NCBI RefSeq assembly: GCF_001949145.1
Contig: NW_019091434.1
Location: forward strand, 309,353-373,352
From: Acanthaster planci
Lineage: Eukaryota; Echinodermata; Asteroidea; Valvatida; Acanthasteridae
Reading direction: 5' to 3'
Length of the DNA: 64,000 bases
Of this stretch, positions 35,106-48,900 are shown piece by piece; the stretch's first letter is position 1; every line of letters begins with the position of its first letter. The position numbers were made by a program, and so were the translations under genes. A model generated the notes under the pieces. The model worked only from the letters and a program-made list of their open reading frames with translations, had not been told where the DNA came from and did not search any database.

Positions 35106-35700
35106 TGCATGTTTACTGAGGTAAGGTAACCATTTTTTTTGCAGCTGTGAACATGCACAAACCCCCGAATTGCAGGATTCATTACTGCCGGATAAAAAAG
35201 GATTTTTTTGGCAACAAGACATGGTTTGTAATGGTTGGACTTGAGACAAGAAAGGACAAGTACAGGCAATGGACAGGATTTGCATGATCAGTAAGGTGAG
35301 GTAACCTTTTTTACACCTGTGAACATGCACAAGACATCCCACGACTGCATGATTCCAAAGGACTACAGTGGGAGGTGAACTAACCGTTTTGCTATCTCCA
35401 CAGTAAACCATCCATGGAAAAATTATGTGTTTAAAATTCAATATTTTGTCAAGCATTTTCTAGATTTTGTTGCTTGCTGTCACATTTTGTTAAAGAAGGG
35501 AAATTTGAAGAAAAATTCCAAATAGTATTTATACTCTGACTTTTAAGTTTAATTGTTCTCCAAGAGATGTTTTCCCAAGGATCATGCTTCAAACTGAAAT
35601 TGATTGCATGTTCATTAGGTGAGGTAACCTTTTTACACCTGTGAACATGCACAAGACGTCCCACGACTACATGCACAAGACATCCCACGATCTTGAAATT
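35106..35700 (+). repeat. Thrice-repeated cassette with aggtaacc and catgcac
   Basis: Three diverged units near 35106, 35281 and 35606 each run from a tgcatg start through gaggtaacc, a T run and (c/g)ctgtgaacatgcacaa. The last two add gacatcccacgact-like sequence, which is locally doubled at 35655-35690. Function unknown. Confidence 0.65.
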
Positions 35701-36752
35701 GATTGTGTAGACTTTGATTTCTGTTCTTTTTACATTGAAGGTTTGTCATTGCCCAAGACTGACAATGACAAATTGTACAAGAAAGAGTTTAAATTCTTAA
35801 AAGTTGATTTCTTAAAACTAAAACAAATAAACAGTGACGAAAAAAATAAATTCAGAAATTTCTTTCAAAAAATGTGCTTGAATTTCAGCCAAAACCTAAC
35901 AGTAAGGAGTGAACGATTTGAAGCAGTTTGCCAAACGAAAGCAAAATATTGCGCACAGCAATGGACAAAGCTGAAACGGTAACATCAAAATATAAACTTA
36001 TACAAAAAGAATGGGAATACGATGATCACAGCAGTGGACGATTTAAAAAAAAATGAGCAGGAGTTGAGCTACAAGCTCGAAACCTTGCTTTTATACAACC
36101 AAAGTAACCTGATACACTTATGTCAGCAAAAAAAATCCCCAACAGAATAGAAAAACCAAGTAAAGTAAAACCATGCAGATTTTAATTATCTATGTGAGAA
36201 TGTAGCCAAGTGCCTGGACTAAATATTTCCTTATTTGCAGTTATTCACCGAGAAATACATACCTTGTGCTCCTGAAGCTTAATCCATCAAAAGTGTTACC
36301 AAACATTCCATCACTAAGAAAAAGCTTGCATTAATTAAAAGTTACAAAATAAATGAAATGGGCCTTCAAGCAGGTGCGAATTTTCAATCATTTAAAACGG
36401 TGTAGTTGGGACTATTGACAGCCTCTACTGGAGATGTCATGCATTTCAAATATTGGGCTCACACCAACAGCTAATGTTTGGGAGAAGTCCAAAACCTATA
36501 CTGACATGCACCATGAACGTCTAACAAAAGAAACACAGTGCACTAACAGTGAGCGCCCAATGTTATTGCACCGTACGTCTTTTGTTAGATGTTCAAAGTG
36601 AGACTTGGCAAAAATACAGACGGAGGGCTTTGCAATTGACTCTCAATTTTAGAATGCATTACACTTTCAATTTTCCCTTTCTTTTTGCAAGTTTTGCAAG
36701 CTAGTTAAGGCACTCAGGTTTGTATCTGGTTCCTGTGAAAACGAGTCAGCGC

Positions 36753-36915
36753 TCAACTCTGCCCCTGGCACACCACTGTCTCGGGTTTGTGCGTTCCCAG
36801 AATCAACATCCTTTCTTCCTCGTTGGTGCCTGAAGAGGGCGCTCGATCTACATTCCGCATAAACAAGCACAGGGGCGAACACAGGACTGTCAGTATGCCT
36901 GTTCCTCTCAACATC
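36753..36915 (-). CDS. SLC18-like exon 14: TM12 and C-terminal tail
   Basis: The acceptor is tttctctgacag. It encodes MLRGTGILTVLCSPLCLFMR, then a hydrophilic tail with NEEERMLIL, stopping TGA at 36753-36755. It is equivalent to the FAPLCFFLR...EEKMAIL end of VMATs, but the tail is shorter. A different frame in the same stretch stays open longer (36667-36882) but has no family match. Confidence 0.9.
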
Positions 36916-39900
36916 CTGTCAGAGAAAAAAAGCTCAATAAAAACCAGAAATGTCAGGCCTTGGTGAAATTTTGCGATCTTATGTGTGCATGCATGTTGGT
37001 AGCAAAGTTTCTGGGATTTCTTAATCCCAGCTTGGCCCCCTTCTACGGTATCGCCCTATTTTGACCTCTCGATGGTTTATTATTATTCACTTTTCCATGT
37101 CAACATTTTCTTGTATAAGAGTATCCCACTCGGTGGTATTTAAGCAAAGATTTTTCTCCGTGAATTTTTTTTCCTACGCCTGCTCAGCACAAAACTTAAG
37201 GTTGTTTGGAACCTTGTTTTGAAAAATCTGTATTTTCGCGAGAACAGTGGGGTTGCATTCAAACTAAGGTGCCAAAACATGCGGTAAACGTACACCTGTA
37301 CACGTTGACCATGAGAAACGAGTACATTCAGTAACAAGAATTAGGCTAAGTCAGTGTACGCTTGGTTTGATTAGTGTATAACTAGAAACTCGTGCCCGTT
37401 TTGCATTATTTTGCACTAATTTTGCCCATGTAGACCAGCGGAACGGGTGAGCGTTTTATTTTATTCGTACAGCAAATGAAATAAATAATTATGAATAGAA
37501 ATTGAAAATAAGTTTGGCTTACCAAGGAAAGCCAATGACATTAACCAGTGCTGCACTTAATGCCGGACCTGGAATATTACACAGAAATCAAAATCAAAGC
37601 CAAGTTGTGACTGCCATTCTGGAATGGTCCTGAAGAATTGTTGACCACAGCTGATACAATGATTTTTAAAGCTATGTTCAAAGATGCTCGGCGTGTTCTT
37701 GGCAATATAAAGCTACCAGCGTCAGTCGTCATCGTCTGGCGTCCGGGTTACTGTCGTTCTCTCTTGATAGTCGCTTGTTCTCATTCGCGTATCACTCTCT
37801 ATCATCAGGAATCTGTTCTCAGAATTCCTAATGTCATGAAGCTGTCCCAGACTACCCCCATTTGCAGTGTGTCTTGGAACTGTCGCGACCATCATCACTC
37901 TCTGGTAAACCATGCTCGTTTTTTCGCTGTCACTTTATCTATGGGGGGGGGCCTGCGTGTCATCACGTATTTATCTTTCTGTCATTTATGCCTTGCCACC
38001 TGTAACCATCTCTCCATTGGTCATACATTGTTGTTCCGTTATTTTTATATGCCGCATAGTCTAGTCATGCATCATGTGATTTGTTCGGTCATTTTATGTA
38101 ATTTTACCTACGACAAAGCCAATGCTAAACGTGATTATCGTCAGGGTTGCTGCACCCCCGTACGCTCCTCGGTGGCGCTGTTCAACCAATAAGTTGAATA
38201 GGGCGCAGGTCGTAGCATCCAGTGAACCTGAATGAAATAAACGCTTTTTGCATAAATGTTGAAATACGTACAATTGGGTCGCAATCGAAATAAAAAAAAA
38301 ATGGATTATAAGAAGCCTGCTTGAACGGGAGACTTACCGAAGGACAAACCAAACATGGTCATTGGAGCAATAAGACCTGCGATGTTTCCTCCAAATGGGA
38401 TCTAAGAAGTATAGGTTGACGTGAAAACCCGCAAATATGAGTTGGACTATTGGTTACAGTTGTTAAAATGCAGCTTAATTCAAAGACTCAGATTTTATCC
38501 AGTTTGGAAATCTTTTCAGTAAGCGAATTCAAGCAATTCTGATTTTTCCAGACTACGGTGAGATGTTTTATGGTTATGGCTTCCAGGAGTTTGTGGTAAT
38601 GATGTCTCTTTGACTTTTCTTTGAAATCTCGATCAATATTGTTACGTTGGAACGAACGGGAGATTGGAATGTCTTACTGCTGAAAGAGCAATGCCGAGTA
38701 CGACCATGGAGACCGCCGCACACAGCCATCTAACGATGAGAAAGAATAAAAAACTCTGTGTACAAAAGAAAAGTCACATAAACTCGAAAAAGACATTTGT
38801 ATAGGCTACGCAGTAAAGTGTAATGAACCTGACGAAATACATACCTTACCTTCCTATTTTGTAGCTGAAATATCCTAGTACCAAACTACCGATAATAGAC
38901 GCTATACTCAGTGGAAGGAACACGATACCTGTTGAAGATGTCAAATGACATTGTACAAAAACTCTATGTTTTACATAGATTGCAAGACAGCAAAAGGCGA
39001 ACTTGACCTATATTGGTAACGTTTCATTCTAATAAGTAACATATCTCTTGAAATCTACAGTTTATTTAACAAAATCTTCAATTAGAATATTCCAACCTAG
39101 CTGCCATTCTTCAACATCCATCGTACCCAGCATCCATATTGGCAGGGACGGTTCCAGCAGACCGAAGCCCATGCTAGCTATCGTTAGTACACCTGTAATT
39201 CAACAATAATATCATAGAAAATCAATAAATAATCAAGGTGCCGAAACCTGAGTTGTAGGGATCGATCAGTTCTGCACATCCTAAAGGCCGTGTCCGAAAT
39301 GGGCTTCCAGAGCTACGGGTAGGTCTATTGTCTGCCCGTCTCCGCTTACTTCCAATGGAGTAAGACCTAGACCTAGCTCTAGACAACAGATTCGGATGCA
39401 GCATTAGAAACAGAAACGGGGCTCCTTGATAGTACAACCATAAACTGTGATAAACAGGAAGGTCCTGATATGGTATTTATTTTTCACAAAAGATTAATTG
39501 TGTACAACCAGTTCCCGTGTTGTCAGTAAATTCTCAGAGCCAGGTTATTCACATGAATGTCACACACTGAAGTTTCAATTCAGTGTAACATCGAGATTCG
39601 ATGTCGTGATTCGAAGTTTATGACCTCAAACATGTCGGCCTCTGAGCAATGAGCACGCTACGGAAGAGGTACTGAGTTTTGCAGACCTGTCTCTTGCGTT
39701 GCGCAAGAACGGCATCTACGATTTTCACCAAATTGGTGTCAAAAGGACACCAAGATCTTACTGGAAAAACCCTCAAGGCTCGGTGTGTGACAAAATGCAT
39801 TTCAATTATATTGGAGCAATTATTTTTTTGGGTGGGGGTCGCTCCTTGCTCTTTCAGGGTTCAACCAATAAACATCTAGCAAAACCAGGATGAAATTAGA

Positions 39901-42900
39901 AGCAGTGTTGTATTTTACATAAAAAGGATTTCACCAACCGGCTTGGACAAGAATCAAAGGGTCCAGTAGTAGTCTAACCGTTGCCATGACGCCCACTTTT
40001 TCCTGTGTCGTGCTGTGGTCATAAATGACAATCTCTGCAACTAAAGCAAATATGTCCACAAACAGCACCAAAATTTAGCACCCTTCTTCTGAGGACTTAA
40101 AATTGGATCACACTGGTTTATTGCCTTTCAATTTAAATTCCTTCCAGGTGTTTCGAAGACATTTACAGTTTTGAGCAGAGCTAAAAACGTCGTTCTCTCG
40201 CCCGATTACCGCAGTTATCTTATATTTAGATCTGGAATTTGTGCACGTGTTCCAGCACTTTCCAGTCTTCGTTCACCTTGTGTGCAATCGATCATGTATG
40301 TCAACATGTTATATTAGCTGCAAGTTCACCACTCCATCAAGAGGCTGGTAATCTGTGTTTAATAGGTTCCTGGTGTTTGTTTTAATTTTCCTGTTAAATA
40401 CGCAGGCTTAATCATTAATTTCCGGTATTTGCTGAAACTATGGAGTGGTTCAATGTACGAAGCGGAGACAGACCACCTGAAGATAGCGTTCAGTATATTA
40501 TCGACGACTGCTTCCAAGGAAATTGATGTCATTTAAGCTTCACTTTCAAAACGTGCGTTTTACGACAAAATTGGGAAACGGACAGCGTACACTTTTACTC
40601 AAATGCTTTTGAAACAAACAATGATAATACACCCCTCATTTTGTGTGGTCTGTGAAGGATTTCCTTTTTTAAATTAAAGATACATTTCAAAAGTGAAATG
40701 TCACTGTTTTTCCAAAAGGGACTCAATAGAGGAGTGAGCTGTGACGCAATGTTGTCAAAGGTGTATTTAAAATAACATCAACAAAAGGCTATGTCATAGT
40801 TCCACCAAGGCATGAATAACTGCACCCCTCACAAACACACCCACACCTACCGACCTCACAGATTTTTCCGACGATCTTTTCTGCTGTTTTCCTCACTTGC
40901 ATTTGTTAGTATTTTTAATTACACAGTACTTGAACTTGAAAGTTGAAAGGATGAACTTGAAAGGGTGATGTTCAAGCTTCCTTCAAATCTCGGCAGTGCA
41001 TGGACGGATTTTGCTCGAACTCTGAATAGTATTATTAGCATTTTGCATTGTTCGTCGGCACTGTCTATAGAAGCTCGCCAGTCGCCACACCCCTACTGTG
41101 AATCATAAACATTTCCGATGTTGACGATCTTTGGAAAAGCCTTCAAGATTTCGATATTGCTGGGTAAAAGGCTTAAGTTATTCAAATTCTTACGGGCGTG
41201 ACACAGGGACAAATGGATTTGAGTTATTTTGGAATAAAAGTAGAGGAAATAAAAGCAAGTCTGATATCTAAATGGATCGATGACGTGTCGCTGGCTCTGC
41301 AATCGCTTGAACAGGTCCAAAGGTTAAAGCTTGCGCCCCTGAAAATACGAAATACAGATGGATATGTAGATGACTTGAAACTTACAGGCAAACAGTATCA
41401 GATCTGAAGCCTAACTTGTGTATCGACGAGCTGTGCCCGTCATTGTGTTGTAATGAGCAAACACCAGTCCTGGGCATTACCAGTCAAAAGGCAGCGTTTA
41501 TATCGAGTTTGTAGTTCATTGTGGTCTTGCAGCCAGAATCGGCATGATCTTCAATGTATTTCGATTAAGACATGTGCATGTACATGTATAGATTACTCGC
41601 TGCTGGTATACAAGGAGTAAAGAGAGATTTATATCGACCATTGTTACATAGGATTTTGATGAAAACTGGTTTAGAAGACATCAGACACTTTCCGCGGGTC
41701 TGAGTGCATGCGGTAACTCTTCATGAACTCATTAGTAAGGGTATCGAAGTTAATGTTAAAAACGACATCGGAGGTTGCCCAGTACAGGACAACCTTAATT
41801 CTGACGATGTTGGGGTTCGGAAACGCTTTAGTGAGCTTCTCCATTGTGATAATGGCTTGATCATGTCCTACATTGGCATCGCATGCTGAAAAAATGAGTA
41901 ACTCCATGACGACGGAAGGGCCGGATGACTTGAAGTTGTCGGTCCCGTTCCATGTAGCTCGCACATGTGGTATCGTCATGGTCTGCGTGCCGACTATCGT
42001 GGGGAACTCCCTGTCCATCATCATAACCCACCGAGTCAGCGAACTGGCCGAAAGCACCAAGGTGCTGATGACCTGCCTGGCGGTCTGCGATCTCATCATC
42101 GGAGTGTTGGGCGTTGCGCATGTCGTGGCGTCTGCCATGAATTTCTGGCCCTTCGGCCAGGGGTTCTGCATGGCCCACGCCATCCTCACCTTGTTCTCGG
42201 TCACAATGTCCATTGTGTTTATCACCTTTTTGAATGTAGAGCGCTACGTCGCTGTCACCATGCCTCTACGTTTCCCCTCCCTTTTCCAGAGGCAAAGAGT
42301 CATTGTTGTAGTAACTATTGGGTCTGTTTTCTGCCTTCTGGTGACTGCTTCCTTCGTTTGCTTTTATGAAAGGCCAGTAGTCTTATTAAACACCGCTGCT
42401 CTCTTCTGCAATTTTGACTTTAGTAATGTACTCTTGAGAATGGCAATGCTGTGCTTATGGGTTGTGACACCACTGATCACAATTTCGGTGATGTACTACC
42501 GACTGATCCGAATAAGCCGATACCATGCACGCCGTATCCAACCCGGCCAGCTGGTCCGCGTTGGGGCAGATTTACAAGGCGCCTTGGTTCACGGCTCTGA
42601 CCGCAAGGCGCTTCGGACATTCATCGCGGTTACGGCCGCCTTTGCTTTTTGTTGGACACCCTACACCGTTTCGGGGGCCTACGCGGCCCTATCCGGGACG
42701 GCTCTCTCCGAGTTGCTAGAGCTGGTAGTATTTTGGCTAGCGGCAAGTAACAGTTTTCTGAACGTGTTCATATACTGCCTCTTCAACCGGCCATTCCGAA
42801 AGACTGCCAAGAAATTCATCGGCAAGAAACTGCGGGAATGCGGCTGGCGTTGCTCGACGATGCCGAGGCAAATCAGATGTGAAGTCGAAGACGAAGTTGA

Positions 42901-45900
42901 CCCAGCATCTTAGGAGACGTTTAAAACCGTACAAATCTTCATCCTTTCAAAAACCACCAGGGCAAGGGATTGCATTATGGGAATATCTCCTCGCACGATC
43001 TCAGCATTTTTGTGGAGTTTCCGAACTTCATTCACATAATAAATTAACTACAGATCGTACATATTGACGGACGGAGGTGTAAAAACTAGTTCCCCGAGTT
43101 TGAAGCTATATAATGCACAAATGCGTGTACATGTATGTCCCATTTGGATTCCATCCATCGTTGCGGAAGATAGAACCGGCCATTGGTGGGAAAACCAGAC
43201 ATAGTGTTCATCTGTAACTATTTAGGCTCTCTTCTCAAAACGTTTCAAAGTGCTGAGTTATTTCACACAGTTTTGTATGTAACCTTTTACCATGTCTGTG
43301 CTTTCAAAACTATTGTCTTAGCAAAACAGGATTTTCGATTGCCTTCTTTGGTATTAAAATCTGAAAATGAACTTGAGAGACAGGCTGGAATAAACAGCTA
43401 ATTTACACTTCACGCGAATGGAAATAGATAACTGGTGACTTCATGTCGAGTGTTCACAGAATTTGAACATTCATTGGTTCATAGTTAGTGCGAATGCGAA
43501 CACAAGCTCGAATTGACGTGAAAACAAGTATTCGCTCTGCGAAATCACAAAAGTTGAACACATTTCAACTTTACCAATATTTTGCTGTGAATCGTGCCTG
43601 ACATATTTGCCTTGCTTTCACATTCGCCTGCAGTATGCATAAACCGGCCTTAAATTCACTTCGCTTTCGTTTTCTTGCTGTAAAATTAGTCGTTGTCTTC
43701 CCAACAACTTTGCTGGTACACTGTCATTTGAAAAGTTGGATAGAATTAGTCCAACCTCGATCCTAATATTGAGTAATACACCAACTGCCTACACAGATGG
43801 TCTTTTTCTCCCCAACATGGTTGGTGCTCAGAATTTTCCAGCGGTTGGGTTAACAAAGGTGCCCAATATTTAGGCACAATAATTAACGAATGATTGGTCT
43901 TGTAAAAGCTTTGAAATAAACCATAATTTTACTAGGTAGGCTATGACGTGTGATATTCTGCGAACGAGGGATCTGGAGGAATCTTGTTTTCAAGTAGTGA
44001 CACTAGCCTAATGTAGGTCAATTCTAGTATACTTACACTGAACATGTGTATAGTCCTTGTGTACGCAGTCACTGTAACTCTCTAATATTAAGATGACATT
44101 ACTTGATGCATCAGTTCGCCACTTGTCAGGAATCACAGTGGGTACATGAATTGTGCCCTATTCTGATGTTTAGGCTTTCTTTGTAACCCCCAATTTTTCC
44201 TCGAGACTGCTGTTGGTCTGAAACAGGATCTTATCCACGAAAGCACAAACAATCACCACAGCAACATAAAAGATTAAATATATGTAGATTCTAATTTAGC
44301 GAATTTTGTTCGACGAAATGAAGCTCCGCCCTGTTGCATCTACTGCCAACATTCAGAATCTCATTATCCAGTCAAGTTGAGGTATGGTAACTAAATAGGA
44401 AATCATTTTCCCCAATAAATGAATGCAAATTTACCCATCATAAAAATGGACAGTTTTTGTACGCAGGTAAACAATCATCTAGTGTTGCGTAGGTCTGACC
44501 CAGTATCTGGTAAAATAATTTTTACCCAACGTTTTTACCCAACTCTTTATGAGTGTAAAGAGCAAGTTACTTATCAACGCACGTGCCAGTAATCCCAAAA
44601 ATCCAGCTATGATAATGAATGGAGCCGCCTTCCCCAGATAGAAGAAAACCACTCCGCCGAATGGGGGTGAAACTGGAAAAAAAATAAAAGCACATATAAA
44701 ATTGAACATTTGTCATCGAGATATGTCATTCTGTGAATGCAGAGCTTCTGTTAAAAGGAAACAGTTTTTTTAATACTACGATATTCTTTTGCCTGCTTCT
44801 GCCTTAAATGTGCTACTTCTAGAAAAAACTACTAGAAAAAGTATTATACTTTTACGTTTAGACAGAACATAGTCCACAGCATTTTTCTAATCTTATCACT
44901 AAAAAAGCAGGTTGTTTACTCATCGTGCCGACAGCAAACCCACTGATGGCGATTCCCAAAACAAACCCTCTTGTCTCGTCGTTATCACGAAATCGGTAGG
45001 CAAGGAGGCCAAGAGCTGTGAAAAGCGGGAGAAAGGAATCATATGAGAAGTCTTTTGTGTTTTGATGCGTATTATGCCCTCCCAAAAATGCCATTAAACA
45101 TATACACCGTATAGTTCAGTTGGACAAACGCAAACGTTATTGTCTTCGCCCTTTTTGGTGTGTTATTTACCAGTCTGAATTGTTAAATGTATCGAGATGC
45201 TCTTTGGTGCAAAATTCCATGAAAGGACCCACTTGTGTCTGGGTTTTTCTTTTAATAATCCTTAAAATACACGTTTATATCTGATTATTTTATTTCCCAC
45301 GCACTGCCACTATTCTGGGTTACCAAAGAAATTGTCAATTTTTTCACATTCATGATTCACGTATTGGTATGCAGGATCTCCGGCTGTGAGCGTCGCGAGA
45401 TTTTTTTCGTGGGGGCCTCTCATCTGAAGCAAACTGAGAACAAACCAATAATGGCGGAAGAGGTAGTTTCCTAGGAATTTTCAAGCAAACTGGTGATTTT
45501 CCTCTTTGTTATTTTTCAATTTCCAATCGCGACACCCACGGCTTTACAAGCTTCTTGGGCCGTATACGACTGGCGAAAGATTTTGGATGTTGGGGGCTGG
45601 GGATATTTTATTTAATACACGACAGTCAATGCATAATGTGATATCACAGCAGTAGCCCTCTTACCTGTCGGTAACAGTGGGGATATTGTGAATGTTTGGC
45701 GCAAAATGCATTTATTATTTGCGAAAGTTCAATCAAGAAGATATGAAGCCTCTTTCTTTTCATCTATAAGTTGAATGTCAGGGCGATAATGATAACATCA
45801 GTCAAGGCGATTGTCAAGAAAGTAACATGCGCAACGTGCATTCGATTACTGTCTCACACGACAAAAGCAGTATTGGTCCTTTGTTGCATATCTCTACATA

Positions 45901-48900
45901 CTTAAATAGTTCGTGATCTGAATTTCACCTGAGAACATGTGGGGGGTATGGGGCAACGAGTTCCCACGGTGTACAGTTGCCCCTTGGCCGCTTGCCCTTC
46001 CCCCTTGCTACTGATAGGAATTAGACACTGTTTGTTTTGGGTTTCTGGTGACGTTATAAATTAAACATTCATGCATTGATAATTTGTAAAAAAAAAACTT
46101 TGCGCAACAACTGCCATGAACTAAAGCGACTAATCAAGTTGAACAAAGTTTGTGAATACAAAATATCCCAAGATTTTTGGCAAGTTTATTTTTTAGTAAA
46201 GAAACAGCTGTAACACTGAGGTTTTTGCTTTGCATAACACCACAGTCTCACTTAAAAATCTAATGATAGAAATTAAATTAGCATAAACATCAAAAGGCCG
46301 CAAGCATACCCTGAACATCGGTGTAAAACAAGAAATTGAAAATCAGGTTCAATGGGACACAAACCAGATGTATTCACAAGAACTGCTCTAAACATTAGAT
46401 TGCCATGGCACTTTTATGAACTCGCTCTGTACAAATGTAAGCTGTACTCTTTCCTCGGGTGAATGATGTTATGGGATTGCGTGATCATGTCAGAGTCCCG
46501 TAATTGCATCACCACTCACCTGCAACATCATTCGGAATGGCTGCTAATCCGTGTATCATTCGAGCAGTGAAGTACACCGCGTGCGATTCAGCTATTGCAT
46601 ATACTGCCGGATTAAAACACAAAGTATAGCATTGGTTGACATCATTTAATTAGTTCTGAAATCACTTTGAGCAATTCCTTGCTGTTCTCCCCATTTTTGT
46701 TTGTCGACACGTTATTGAAAAAGAAAAGTATGAAATTTAGGCACACTATAGAACTCAAAATACAGAGTCTTTGCGCCAAGTGCCCTGAGGAAATATCGAG
46801 CCCAGCGAAAACTCGAGCGCTTGCGACCTCTCTAGCTCTGTGTTTCGAAGCCGTCTTTTTGTCCTCTTCGATCCTCTGGACGTTCCTGTGTATTTCATGA
46901 CATAGTATGGTGTTCTATAGTTGCCATTACGTCACCTGTGGTTACACATTCCATTGAGAGGAAAACATCAAACGTTTACTGAAACGGTTATGCACGACCC
47001 TTTCCCCGGCAGTCTATAGAATAGTGGTTTCATAAGCCTCTATAAAAATGTGTGTATATCTCGTAGTCAATACGGCGTTTCACAATGGAGGGATTTCACA
47101 TAAGCGCCGTCTGCGCATATCCGCATCGAAACCGAGCTCTCTATGTTGAACTTAGTCGCGCGAGCCCGAGGAGTCGACACAGTACATGCAGTATCCGGTT
47201 CGTACGTGTGACGCCGCTTAGTTTAAACCACGCTCAGATACACAACCATCGTAGGTACCGGTACATTAGTTCGTGGTAAATTGCTGTTATTTTTTTTTTG
47301 ATGTTACGTGTGGACTGTGGAGTCATCCTGAAAGACTCTTCCACAAAAATTTGCAGCCTGAAAAGTCTTAACTTAACATCCCCTTTATGTATTTTGTGTC
47401 ATGACTCCTTACTTCCCATCGTCTGATCGTATTATGAATTGAAGCTGACACATACAGCCTCGTTTTTAAACTCGGAAGTGCTCAGATCGACGCTAAAAGC
47501 GTCATATTGGGATCCCTCTGTAGTGTGCCTCGAGGAGTTTGCAACGCTTTGGCCAATCACAAAGCGCAAAATCTGCAAACTTAAATGCGCGTGTGGAAAG
47601 AGTCGGATCACGCGTTGTGCTCGGCCAACACGTTGCAAACTCTTGGATTTGTATTAATGGGTGCGTTCGATTAGCTTACACGTGTAAGTCAAACTTACAC
47701 GAGAGCGTTCGTTTAGCCATTACGTGATTCTCGTGCCTGCCCTGGTGTCAGCCACTACTACCCCGGTTGGCGAGCGGGTCTCTGGAGGCTGCCCAAGTGT
47801 AATGACGTCACGGATGGACTGCTCGTGCAATGACGAACATGATGGAACTTGGCGGGGACTTGACCTTTTTCCCAGAATGCGTTGGCGAGTACACTGCAGC
47901 GTTCGATTACTCTCATTTCGAGGCTTCCCTTGCGTGTAACACTGGTGTATTCAAGCAAGCTAATCGAACGCACCAATTGTGGATCGCCCTTATTGAAATC
48001 ATGCAACACTTCGTCTAGAAATCTAGATTGTGGATAGTCTATAATATAATAGCTATATATTATAGGTGTGTTGAGGTCACTTTGCCATTGCATTTCTTCA
48101 AGTCTACTGTAGCGTGCCATATGGTGAACGTACAAGCGTTTTTAGCTGCTTCGGTGTACTGCTGAAGCAGCTATTGCTTTCGTTAAAGTTCTTGGCTTTT
48201 TCGCAACTTTGCGAAAAAACATTCTTTTTGTCTTGTTTTTTTCTTTTTCCCTCTTCTGCGCAAAAGTCCAATTGGTTTGTGCACGTTTATTCTGTACACG
48301 ACTTTAGTGCTTTGGCAACTTTGGATATTTATCAAACTTCATGTTTTAGTGGCCATTTTGGGTTTTTGACTTGTAATAATCATCAAGTAATGTTATAAGG
48401 CAAGTAAATGTTATCTAAGTACCGGATGTGTAAAGACAACCCCCAAATACAGATTTCAGACTGTGTTTTGCTCTCAAGATATAAAAAGGTACTGAAATAT
48501 ATGCTCTTTTATGGCACATGGCAACCATTTTGAAAATATGCGAATTCGGTACCCTTCCCGAAATATTTTTAGGTGCCACCCCTTCTGGGATTTCTTTCTA
48601 TGGCCCAAAGAATGTACCTTCCAAATTTGGTGCTTTGGACCAGTCGGTCACGATTCCAACCATAAGTTACCTGGCTATAAAAAGACAGCTTTCAGTTCAG
48701 ACAGCTACACTTTTTTCCTTTTATTCAATTTTTACTTAAATTTAGGTATTGTCTTTTTCCTTGGCATACATCATTTCATTTGCGCTCTGCATTTCGTTTA
48801 CCTTAGATTCATTAGAATTTGGTGTATTTAAAAAAAGATATCTTCAATCCAGTTTTGTTTTGGGTTGAGTGGAAGATTCGGAATTGGTTCCTTTATCGTT

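Larger units (their letters stand above)
23576..36700. other. Large intergenic region, repeat-rich
   Basis: About 13 kb between the GPCR cluster and the 3' end of the SLC18-like gene. I find no coding exon with family motifs. It holds MITE copies (25930, 26654, 28832, 33171), a tRNA-like element in an inverted repeat (30258-30655), diverged direct repeats (27250-27420 and 27650-27820), a 13-nt G run near 29791 and a thrice-repeated cassette at 35.1-35.7 kb. The longest open frame (27824-28237, 137 codons) has no recognisable motif. Confidence 0.6.

Noticed and set aside
36667-36882. A 71-codon open frame at the 3' end of the SLC18-like gene
   Set aside because: It overlaps the last exon in another frame. 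The frame with SPLCLFMR and EEERMLIL matches the family and joins in phase with GFPW, so the longer frame is a shadow.
37638-38192. A 184-codon plus-strand open frame
   Set aside because: It has no motif and lies antisense across intron sequence and the true minus-strand exon at 38108-38227.
37570-38330. Apparent missing TM10-TM11 exon in the SLC18-like gene
   Set aside because: At first no match was seen, but closer reading found the exon at 38108-38227 with agreeing phases; the gene is complete.
41873-41893. Upstream extension of the nested GPCR frame
   Set aside because: It begins at TTG, not ATG; the first ATG at 41894 is the natural start.
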